Assembly: GCA_030691665.1 (NCBI GenBank)
Contig: JAUYDU010000056.1
Location: 1 to 5,033 of the forward strand
Origin: Chloroflexota bacterium
Lineage (GTDB): Bacteria > Chloroflexota > Dehalococcoidia > SM23-28-2
Direction: 5' to 3'
DNA length: 5,033 nt
In this document: piece by piece, positions 1 through 4,409 of the stretch
Layout of the letters: every line of letters begins with the position of its first letter
How positions within the stretch are numbered: position 1 is the first letter of the stretch
Notes under the pieces: model-generated
Seen by the model: only the letters and a program-made list of their open reading frames with translations
Told to the model about the DNA's origin: nothing
Databases searched by the model: none
Position numbers and translations under genes: made by a program

Positions 1-1045
1 ACTGTTCAAGAAAGCGCAGGTCGTTGGCGTAGAAGAGGCGGATGTCGTCGATGCCGTGGCGCACCTTGGTGATGCGTTCCACCCCCATGCCGAAGGCAAA
101 GCCGGTGTAGCGCTCGGGGTCATAGCCCACGTTGGCCAGCACCTCCGGGTGAACCATGCCGGCGCCCAAGATCTCGATCCAGCCGGAGTTGTTGCAGGAG
201 CGACAGCCCTGGCCTTCGCACAGGGGGCAGTCCATGGCCGCCTCGGCGCCGGGCTCCACGAAGGGGAAGTAGTCGCAGCGGAAGCGGACGCGGCGCTGGG
301 GGCCGAACATGCGGCGGGCGAATTCGTACAGGGTGCCCTTGAGATCGGCCATGGAGATGTTCTCGTCCACCGCCAGGCCCTCCACCTGGGTGATCATCCA
401 CTCGTGGTCGGGGTCGGTGGCCTCGTGGCGATAGCACTTGCCAGGCGACACGATGCGCAGCGGCGGCTGCGTCTGCTCCATCACCCGGATCTGCATGGGG
501 GAGGTGTGGGTGCGCAGGAGCATGGGGTGGTCGCCGTTGCGGGTGTAGTCGATCCAGAGGGTGTCCCACATATCGCGGGCCGGGTGATCCTTGGGGATAC
601 GAACGGCCTCGAAGTTATAGTAGTCCCATTCCACCTCGGGGCCTTCCACTACCTGGAAGCCCATGGCCACGAAGGCGGCTAGGATGTCGCGGAGGGTCTG
701 GGTGACGGGGTGGAGACGTCCCACGGCCAGGGGCCAGGCGGGCAGGGTGACGTCCAGACGGCCGCGCTGGATGGCGGCGGCCACGTCGGTCTGGCGCAGG
801 TGGTCCTGGCGTTGGGCCAACGCTTCCTCCAGCTCCTGGCGGAGGCGGTTGGCGACGGTTCCCACCTGGCGGCGCTCCTCCAGGGATAGAGAAGCCAATC
901 CCCGCAGGAGGAGATTTAGGCGGCTGCGGCGGCCCAGATGGACGACGCGCCAGGTCTCCAGGGCCGACTCGTCGGCAGCGGCTGCCAACTCCGCCTTGGC
1001 CGCGTCCTCGATCTGTTTTAGTTCTTGCAGCGGGGTAGAGGTCAT
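1..1045 (-). CDS. pheS: Phenylalanine--tRNA ligase alpha subunit, 3' end cut by window edge
   Basis: Catalytic alpha subunit of the cytoplasmic alpha2beta2 phenylalanyl-tRNA synthetase, which activates phenylalanine with ATP and charges tRNA-Phe. The frame stays open for 348 codons. The last visible residues, DLRFLEQ, are the usual family C-terminus, so only a few codons are missing. Residues about 1-90 are the charged, helical tRNA-binding coiled coil (ELEEALAQRQ at 71-80). The class II catalytic core follows: motif 1 region at 120-160, THTSPMQIR at 179-187, motif 2 at 203-223 with the R206 and E208 pair and the Q220/E222 pair, and motif 3 GFAFGMGVERI at 315-325. Four cysteines (C273, C276, C281, C284) form the C-x2-C-x4-C-x2-C knuckle seen in many bacterial PheS proteins. 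The ATG at 1045 is the only usable start: there is an in-frame stop at 1081-1079, no ATG/GTG/TTG between, and the next Met is residue 128. No good Shine-Dalgarno precedes it. pheT is expected just beyond position 1 but cannot be seen. Confidence 0.97.
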   Translation of the reverse strand, partial: MTSTPLQELKQIEDAAKAELAAAADESALETWRVVHLGRRSRLNLLLRGLASLSLEERRQVGTVANRLRQELEEALAQRQDHLRQTDVAAAIQRGRLDVTLPAWPLAVGRLHPVTQTLRDILAAFVAMGFQVVEGPEVEWDYYNFEAVRIPKDHPARDMWDTLWIDYTRNGDHPMLLRTHTSPMQIRVMEQTQPPLRIVSPGKCYRHEATDPDHEWMITQVEGLAVDENISMADLKGTLYEFARRMFGPQRRVRFRCDYFPFVEPGAEAAMDCPLCEGQGCRSCNNSGWIEILGAGMVHPEVLANVGYDPERYTGFAFGMGVERITKVRHGIDDIRLFYANDLRFLEQ

Positions 1046-1066
1046 GCGTGCCTGATCACTCTGGGG

Positions 1067-1076
1067 CCAGCGCTGG
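1067..1076. promoter_or_regulatory. Perfect 10-bp palindrome at the predicted pheS start point
   Basis: CCAGCGCTGG is self-complementary and sits across the predicted +1 of the pheS promoter, directly downstream of its -10 box. A repressor dimer bound here could block transcription. A palindrome this short can also occur by chance in GC-rich DNA, and no second copy is seen upstream of the divergent gene. Confidence 0.25.
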
Positions 1077-1077
1077 T

Positions 1078-1108
1078 ATTATATTATCAAGGAGCCTGAC
1101 TAGGTCAA
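1078..1108 (-). promoter_or_regulatory. pheS: Candidate sigma70 promoter for pheS
   Basis: Read on the minus strand, TTGACC (1108-1103) is followed after 16 bases by TAATAT (1086-1081), in an AT-rich patch that contrasts with the GC-rich surroundings. A perfect TATAAT also lies at 1083-1078, but its spacing from the -35 box would be 19 bases. Transcription would begin near 1071-1074, giving a leader of roughly 30 bases. That is too short for a T-box or a leader-peptide attenuator. Assigned from sequence pattern only. Confidence 0.6.
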
Positions 1109-1168
1109 CGGCCAGGAGTGCCTATGGTGGGCATCAGTCTGTGGGGGTCGGCCGTCTAGTTGTGCCTC

Positions 1169-1196
1169 TTGACATAGGTGGCGGTCGCGATATGAT
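1169..1196 (+). promoter_or_regulatory. Strong sigma70-type promoter for the RAM-moeA-GYD operon
   Basis: A perfect -35 consensus TTGACA (1169-1174) is followed after 16 bases by TATGAT (1191-1196), which is one base from the -10 consensus. Transcription would start near 1203, leaving about 33 bases before the ATG at 1236. This is the best promoter match in the window. It faces away from the pheS promoter, so 1046-1235 is a divergent control region. No clear terminator follows the first gene, so the transcript probably continues into moeA. Confidence 0.7.
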
Positions 1197-1235
1197 TTCG
1201 GTGCGCAGTGGATAGATCGGGAAAGGAGACAGGGG

Positions 1236-1487
1236 ATGGCAACGCGAGCGTACGTCCTGATCGAGGCGGCGGTGGGCAAGGCGAAGCCGGTGGCCGAGGG
1301 CGTGGGCGTCATGAAGTTTCCCAACGCCAGGGTGGTTAGCGTCGATGCCGTGACGGGCCCCTACGATGTGATCGCCCTGTTGGAGGCCGACGACCTGGAT
1401 CGGCTGGGCACGGCCATCACCGATGGCATCCAGCAGGTGGACGGCGTTCAGCGCACCACCACCTGTCTCGTCGTGAAGCTGAGCTAG
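1236..1487 (+). CDS. Stand-alone Lrp/AsnC-type ligand-binding (RAM) domain protein
   Basis: An 83-residue protein consisting of just the C-terminal ligand-binding module of Lrp/AsnC regulators (AsnC_trans_reg/RAM), with no DNA-binding helix-turn-helix. The visible hallmarks are the first strand RAYVLIEA (4-11), the strand and loop VVSVDAVTGPYDVIALLEA (33-51) with the G-P-Y-D motif, a helix with DLDRLGTAITDGI, and the final strand RTTTCLVVKL. In this family the modules form dimers and higher oligomers that bind amino acids or other small ligands at subunit interfaces. Stand-alone versions may partner with full-length Lrp proteins or act as sensors. The start is well supported: AAAGGAG at 1222-1228 lies 7 bases before the ATG, and the first strand begins at once. 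It is the first gene after a strong promoter, 98 bases ahead of moeA. Family assignment is firm; ligand and partner are unknown. Confidence 0.9.
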   Translation: MATRAYVLIEAAVGKAKPVAEGVGVMKFPNARVVSVDAVTGPYDVIALLEADDLDRLGTAITDGIQQVDGVQRTTTCLVVKLS

Positions 1488-1518
1488 AGTATCCTGGCCG
1501 GTCTACGGGCCGGCGGAT

Positions 1519-1540
1519 GCTACAGTAGAAAACTGTCAGC
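1519..1540 (+). other. RNA hairpin 1 in the moeA leader
   Basis: GCTACAGT pairs with ACTGTcAGC around an AGAAA loop, giving eight base pairs with one bulged C at 1537. It stands between the RAM gene and moeA, immediately before a second hairpin. There is no T-run after it, so it does not look like an intrinsic terminator. It could be a processing, stability or regulatory element. A weaker stem, GCCGG/CCGGC at 1497-1514, precedes it. Confidence 0.4.
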
Positions 1541-1541
1541 T

Positions 1542-1570
1542 ACTGCCTGCGCGGACCTCTGGCAGGCAGT
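1542..1570 (+). other. RNA hairpin 2 in the moeA leader
   Basis: ACTGCCTGC (1542-1550) and GCAGGCAGT (1562-1570) are perfect 9-bp inverted repeats around an 11-base loop. In RNA the stem can extend by a T-G wobble and two further pairs. It ends about 15 bases before the moeA ATG, close to where a ribosome would load, and moeA has no strong Shine-Dalgarno of its own. The stem could influence translation of moeA or separate it from the upstream gene. The whole leader is under 100 bases, smaller than the known Moco RNA class. Confidence 0.45.
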
Positions 1571-1585
1571 GGCGGATGGCCGATC

Positions 1586-2881
1586 ATGATCAGCGTCGAC
1601 GAAGCCCTGGAGCGCATCCTTAGCTACGTCAGCGTCCTGGAGCCCGAGGAGAAGCCGGTCCTCGATGCTCTGGGCCAGGTGCTGGCTGAGGAGATCGTCG
1701 CTCCCTTCAGCATCCCGCCCCTGGACAACACGGCGATGGACGGCTACGCCGTCCAGGCGGCCAGCACCGCCGGCGCTTCCCCTTCCTCGCCGGTCGAGCT
1801 CCAGGTCGTCGGAGAGCTGGCGGCAGGCTACATCTTCGAGGGGGAAGTCACGCCGGGCACAGCCGTGCGGATCATGACCGGCGCCGCCATACCCCAGGGG
1901 GCCGACGCCGTGGTCCCCTTCGAGGAGACCGATGAGGCAGCTCATGAGGCTCCCACTGCTGCCCGCCGCATTCAGGAGAGGGTGCGAGTTCTCAAGGAAG
2001 TGAGGCGGGGGGCCAACGTCCGCCGCGCCGGCGAGGACATCCGCGAGGGCGAGCGGGTGCTGGCGGCAGGCGCCGTCTTGCGGCCGGCCGAGATCGGGGT
2101 GCTGGCCTCCATCGGCCGAGCCAGCGTGAGGGTGATCCGGCGGCCGGTGGTGGCGGTGCTGTCCACGGGTGACGAGCTGGTGGAGGTGGGCGAGCCCCTG
2201 CCGCCGGGGCGGATATACGACAGCAACGTCTACAGCCTGGCTTCGCTCGTCCAGCGCTACGGCGGCATCCCCAAGGTGCTGGGCATCGCCCGCGACACGG
2301 TGGAGGCGCTTACCGCCAAGATCCGCCAGGGGCTGGACGCCGACATGCTCCTCACCTCGGCGGGCGTGTCGCGGGGTGACTATGACGTGGTGAAGGACGT
2401 GCTGGCCCGCGAGGGAGAGATCGACTTCTGGACGGTGGCCATGAAGCCGGGCAAGCCCCTGGCCTTCGGCTGCTTCCATACCAGCGGCGGGCGTCGCATC
2501 CCCCATGTCGGCCTGCCGGGCAACCCGGTGAGTTCGATGGTCTCCTTCGAGCTGTTCGTGCGGCCGGCCATGCTCAAGATGATGGGCAAGCGCCACTGGG
2601 GGCGGCCCATCCTGCGGGCCATCGCCAGGGAGCGCATCGTCAACCGGGGGGAGCCCCGCCGCCTGTTCAATCGCTGCGTCGTCACCGAGGAGGACGGCCG
2701 CTACTATGTCTCCCTCACCGGGCCCCAGGGTTCGGGCATCCTCAGCTCTATGGTCGCTGCCAACGCCCTGACGGTCATCCCCGAGGGGGTGGAGGTGGTG
2801 GAGGCGGGAGAGGAGATCGAGGTGATGATGCTCGATTGGAGCCACGGCGAGGAGTGGGGTACAGATCGGGCGATCTCGTGA
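1586..2881 (+). CDS. moeA: Molybdopterin molybdenumtransferase MoeA
   Basis: Cytoplasmic enzyme of the last step in molybdenum cofactor synthesis: it uses adenylated molybdopterin and molybdate to insert the metal and release AMP. The 431 residues match the usual family length of about 400-430. In order: the N-terminal region with PPLDNTAMDGYAV at 44-56; the lid domain with RIMTGAAIPQGADAVVPFEE at 95-114 and GANVRRAGEDI at 142-152; the MoCF (MogA-like) domain at about 184-330 with STGDEL (193-198), GRIYDSN (208-214), SAGVSRGDYD (258-267), MKPGKPLAF (286-294) and GLPGNPVSS (309-317); and C-terminal domain IV at about 340-420 with QGSGILSSM (381-389). All the expected catalytic and substrate-binding motifs are present. 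The ATG at 1586 fits the family start VDEALERIL; upstream ATG and GTG codons are out of frame, and ribosome binding is weak (GGATGG). It lies between two small sensor-like genes, with no other cofactor gene in view. Confidence 0.97.
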   Translation: MISVDEALERILSYVSVLEPEEKPVLDALGQVLAEEIVAPFSIPPLDNTAMDGYAVQAASTAGASPSSPVELQVVGELAAGYIFEGEVTPGTAVRIMTGAAIPQGADAVVPFEETDEAAHEAPTAARRIQERVRVLKEVRRGANVRRAGEDIREGERVLAAGAVLRPAEIGVLASIGRASVRVIRRPVVAVLSTGDELVEVGEPLPPGRIYDSNVYSLASLVQRYGGIPKVLGIARDTVEALTAKIRQGLDADMLLTSAGVSRGDYDVVKDVLAREGEIDFWTVAMKPGKPLAFGCFHTSGGRRIPHVGLPGNPVSSMVSFELFVRPAMLKMMGKRHWGRPILRAIARERIVNRGEPRRLFNRCVVTEEDGRYYVSLTGPQGSGILSSMVAANALTVIPEGVEVVEAGEEIEVMMLDWSHGEEWGTDRAIS

Positions 2882-2887
2882 TAGAAT
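2858..2887 (+). promoter_or_regulatory. Possible internal promoter and palindrome before the GYD gene
   Basis: TAGAAT (2882-2887), right after the moeA stop, is one base from the -10 consensus. The -35 position holds only a weak GGTACA (2858-2863). Between them, inside the last moeA codons, is the palindrome AGATCG-GG-CGATCT (2863-2876), which would place an operator-like site in the spacer. This would allow the GYD gene to be expressed apart from moeA, but the -35 is poor and the palindrome may be chance. Confidence 0.25.
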
Positions 2888-2927
2888 TAGGCATTCAAGG
2901 CAGCGCCTAGTTGGAAAGGAGTCAGCC

Positions 2928-3218
2928 ATGCCCACGTACGTTGTTCTCTATCGCTTCACCGACCAGGGGTTGAAGAACGCCAAGGACACGGTCAAGAGGG
3001 CCCGCGAGATCCGGAAGCAGAACGAAGAGCGGGGCTTCCGCGTCATCGGGACCTACTGGACCCAGGGGACGTACGACCTCGTCTCCGTCGTCGAGGCACC
3101 GGACGAGGAGGCGATGGTGGCAGGCCTGTTCAACATCGCCGAGACGGGAAACGTCCACAGCGAGACGCTGCGCGCCTTCACGGACGCCGAGATGGAGCGC
3201 ATCCTGGCACGCGGCTAG
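2928..3218 (+). CDS. GYD domain-containing protein
   Basis: A 96-residue protein of the GYD family, small alpha/beta proteins of the dimeric ferredoxin-like barrel type whose biochemical role is not established. Visible features are the opening PTYVVLYRFTDQGLKNAKDT (residues 2-21), a helix of charged residues (KRAREIRKQNEERG), the strand FRVIGTYWTQGTYDLVSVVEA with the namesake G-T-Y-D variant of G-Y-D, and a closing section with AETGNVHSETLRAFTDAEM. The start is secure: AAAGGAG at 2915-2921 sits 6 bases before the ATG, and the family begins with this M-P-x-Y pattern. It lies 46 bases after moeA and 46 before the next small gene, so it is probably co-transcribed with both. A gene product acting alongside MoeA or binding a small ligand is inference. 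Confidence 0.9.
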   Translation: MPTYVVLYRFTDQGLKNAKDTVKRAREIRKQNEERGFRVIGTYWTQGTYDLVSVVEAPDEEAMVAGLFNIAETGNVHSETLRAFTDAEMERILARG

Positions 3219-3220
3219 CC

Positions 3221-3235
3221 GGCCGAGCGACGGCC
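3221..3235 (+). other. Short GC hairpin after the GYD gene
   Basis: GGCCG and CGGCC pair around the loop AGCGA, starting three bases after the GYD stop codon. With five pairs and no T-run it is too weak to call a terminator. It may protect an mRNA end or be chance in GC-rich spacer DNA. Confidence 0.2.
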
Positions 3236-3253
3236 CACCGCCCGCTGTCATCC

Positions 3254-3259
3254 AGGAGG
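3254..3259 (+). promoter_or_regulatory. Ribosome binding site of the 62-residue gene
   Basis: A perfect AGGAGG lies 5 bases before the ATG at 3265. It is the strongest Shine-Dalgarno in the window and is the main reason to accept the short unrecognised gene as real and to fix its start. Confidence 0.7.
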
Positions 3260-3264
3260 GGCCG

Positions 3265-3453
3265 ATGGCCGAAGAGAAGACGCCGCCCGAAGAGGTGGCG
3301 GACGAGGTGGAGGTGCTGGTGGATGGCATGCCTCTAGGCATGGCGTCCTTCGTGCGGACGATCGTCGCCACAGTGGTGGTGGGGCTGGTCACGTCCCTGA
3401 AGGGGGCGGAGAAGGCGCAGGAGATCCAGATCAGCGTTCGACGCAGGCGGTAG
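3265..3453 (+). CDS. Small hypothetical protein (62 residues)
   Basis: Function not recognised. The protein has an acidic N-terminus (seven Glu/Asp in residues 3-16), a strand-like EVEVLVDG (14-21), a mostly hydrophobic stretch FVRTIVATVVVGLVTSLKG (29-47), a second strand-like EIQISV (53-58) and a basic RRRR tail. The layout reads as strand-helix-strand, a possible tiny globular fold. The pattern of V-D-G-x-P-L, then a hydrophobic helix ending in S-L-K-G, then E-I-x-I resembles short conserved hypothetical proteins I recall from other bacteria, but I cannot name a family. The hydrophobic stretch contains Arg31, which makes a membrane span possible but less likely. A perfect AGGAGG and steady downstream spacing from the GYD gene support a real gene at the end of the plus-strand operon. 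Its stop lies one base from the stop of the convergent acyP gene. Confidence 0.7.
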   Translation: MAEEKTPPEEVADEVEVLVDGMPLGMASFVRTIVATVVVGLVTSLKGAEKAQEIQISVRRRR

Positions 3454-3463
3454 TCTAGAACGC
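3434..3463. other. Inverted repeat enclosing the two convergent stop codons
   Basis: GCGTTC (3434-3439) and GAACGC (3458-3463) are perfect 6-bp inverted repeats with an 18-base loop containing both stop codons (TAG at 3451-3453 and, on the minus strand, TAG at 3457-3455). It can form in transcripts from either side, so it might help separate the converging operons, but the loop is long and no T-run follows. Confidence 0.2.
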
Positions 3464-3748
3464 CACCCCAAAGCGGGTGAAGCGCCCACTGGCTTCGCCC
3501 CACTGTACGTCGATCGTGTTGACGCGGGCGCCGCGTGGCCCTTCGCGCAGGTACTCCAGGAGCTGCTCCAGCTTGCCTCGCTCGCCCTCGGCCACTACCT
3601 CGACGGAGCGCATGTCGGGCAGGTTGCGCACGTAGCCCCGCACGCCGAGAAAGTTGGCCCGCCTCCACACAAAGTCGCGAAAGTTCACGCCTTGCACGCG
3701 GCCGCTGACCATAGCGCGGAGGGAGCGAACTTCCGCCTGCTGCTCCAT
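3455..3748 (-). CDS. acyP: Acylphosphatase
   Basis: Small cytoplasmic hydrolase that cleaves carboxyl-phosphate bonds in acyl phosphates such as acetyl phosphate or carbamoyl phosphate. The 97 residues match the family's usual 90-100. The signature MVSGRVQGVNFRDFVWRRA (13-31) holds the phosphate-binding loop and the catalytic arginine (R24 in N-F-R). GVRGYVRN (35-42) supplies the catalytic asparagine N42. The end FTRFGVAF is the usual family terminal strand with a small extension. N22 stands where glycine or another small residue is common (V-G-F-R), a mild deviation. It starts 10 bases after the methyltransferase stop with no good Shine-Dalgarno, so translation probably depends on coupling to that gene. 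It is the last gene of the visible aroB operon. Physiological substrate cannot be told from sequence. Confidence 0.95.
   Translation of the reverse strand: MEQQAEVRSLRAMVSGRVQGVNFRDFVWRRANFLGVRGYVRNLPDMRSVEVVAEGERGKLEQLLEYLREGPRGARVNTIDVQWGEASGRFTRFGVAF
3475..3500 (+). terminator. Candidate hairpin terminator of the plus-strand operon
   Basis: In plus-strand RNA, GGGUGAAGC (3475-3483) pairs with GCUUCGCCC (3492-3500) over nine positions, one of them a U-G wobble, around an 8-base loop. It begins 22 bases after the stop of the last plus-strand gene, inside the 3' part of acyP. On the minus strand the wobble becomes a C-A mismatch, so the structure favours the plus direction. No U-tract follows, so it would be a non-canonical or Rho-assisted end. 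Confidence 0.3.
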
Positions 3749-3758
3749 AACTATCTAC

Positions 3759-4409
3759 TTACAGCCGACGGGCGAACGAGGCGATCCAGCAAACGCCACC
3801 TGGGTTTAGGCTTTCGGCGCCCGAGTCTAGCTGGGCATGCAGGAGCGCAAAGCCGGCCTCCTCCAGCAGGCTGTACCATCGGTCGGGGCGATAGTAAACG
3901 TAGAGGCGGCGCATCTCCGTGCCATACTCCTCATCCTGGCCCTGAATAAGGGCCTGGCCGCTGCCCCCCTGCATGGAAGTGAACAAAACGCCGCCAGGTT
4001 TAAGCACCCGCCCGATTTCGCCCAGGACGGAGCGTATCTGACGTCTGGGTACGTGTATCAAGGACGCGCACGCCCATACCCCGTCTAGGCTCTTAGAGTG
4101 GACGGCCAGCCGCCGAAGGTCCTGCCTGACGAAATCAGCGGCCGGATACCGGGCGTGTCCAATCCGCAGCATGGCCAAGGCAAAATCGACACCCACGACC
4201 CGCAGGCCGCGAGCGATCAATTCCTCGCAGTCGTGGCCTGGCCCACAGCCCAGGTCCACCACCAATCCTGCGGGAGGAAGGAGACCGGCGAAACGGTCCA
4301 GATGGGACCTCATTACGGTGCGATCCGCCCACCGAGCGGCAAGACGTTCAGCGGCCTGGTCGTAGAAGGCTATGGTCTCAAGGACGTGGTCGCCAGTTCC
4401 TCGCCTCAT
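3759..4409 (-). CDS. Class I SAM-dependent methyltransferase
   Basis: A 216-residue soluble Rossmann-fold methyltransferase of the Methyltransf_11/25 type that would transfer a methyl group from S-adenosylmethionine. Motif I is VVDLGCGPGHD (50-60). The acidic residue after the second strand is D75 in VVGVDFA, and D97 in RQDL fits the adenine-contacting position. The motif IV region is DGVWACASLIHVPRRQI (109-125), followed by RVLKPGGVLFTSM (134-146). The N-terminal ETIAFYDQAAERLA is the usual lead-in helix. The C-terminal part (170-216) carries a Tyr/Arg-rich segment, YVYYRPDRWYSLLEEAGF, typical of this fold. Its ATG overlaps the aroB stop as ATGA, which implies translational coupling. The acceptor substrate is not evident. 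Codon choice looks less GC-biased at third positions than in aroB, a possible hint of separate origin, judged by eye only. Confidence 0.9.
   Translation of the reverse strand: MRRGTGDHVLETIAFYDQAAERLAARWADRTVMRSHLDRFAGLLPPAGLVVDLGCGPGHDCEELIARGLRVVGVDFALAMLRIGHARYPAADFVRQDLRRLAVHSKSLDGVWACASLIHVPRRQIRSVLGEIGRVLKPGGVLFTSMQGGSGQALIQGQDEEYGTEMRRLYVYYRPDRWYSLLEEAGFALLHAQLDSGAESLNPGGVCWIASFARRL

Noticed and set aside
120..569. 149-codon open frame on the minus strand, in another frame of pheS
   Set aside because: Pro/His/Arg-rich translation of an off-frame in a gene whose correct frame is fully identified.
56..682. 208-codon open frame on the plus strand
   Set aside because: It is the complement of the pheS catalytic core. 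The product is an Ala/Gly/His-rich string without domain signatures.
1046..1110. T-box or phenylalanine leader-peptide attenuator for pheS
   Set aside because: The predicted leader is only about 30 bases, with no T-box sequence, no Phe-rich short frame and no terminator/antiterminator pair.
1497..1514. Intrinsic terminator after the RAM gene
   Set aside because: The stem is only five pairs with an 8-base loop and no T-run, so it is too weak to call as a terminator.
1488..1585. Molybdenum cofactor (Moco) riboswitch ahead of moeA
   Set aside because: The leader is under 100 bases and shows only simple stems. The known Moco RNA class is larger with a multi-stem junction and tetraloop-receptor features that I cannot find here.
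1582..1591. GATCATGATC palindrome over the moeA start codon
   Set aside because: A 10-bp palindrome formed partly by the ATG itself and repeated GATC, with no promoter near it; chance is the simplest explanation.
1520..2935. Long 471-codon open frame on the minus strand opposite moeA
   Set aside because: It mirrors moeA exactly, and its product is rich in His, Asp, Arg and Gly with no recognisable motif, as expected from the complement of a GC-rich gene. moeA on the plus strand has complete family motifs.
3349..3405. Transmembrane segment in the 62-residue protein
   Set aside because: The hydrophobic run is interrupted by Arg31 and several Thr/Ser residues, leaving only about 14 uncharged residues before Lys46. 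A buried helix fits as well, so no membrane location is claimed.
2922..3668. 248-codon open frame on the minus strand crossing the GYD gene, the 62-residue gene and acyP
   Set aside because: It conflicts with three genes that have motifs or strong ribosome binding sites, and its composition is that of a shadow frame.
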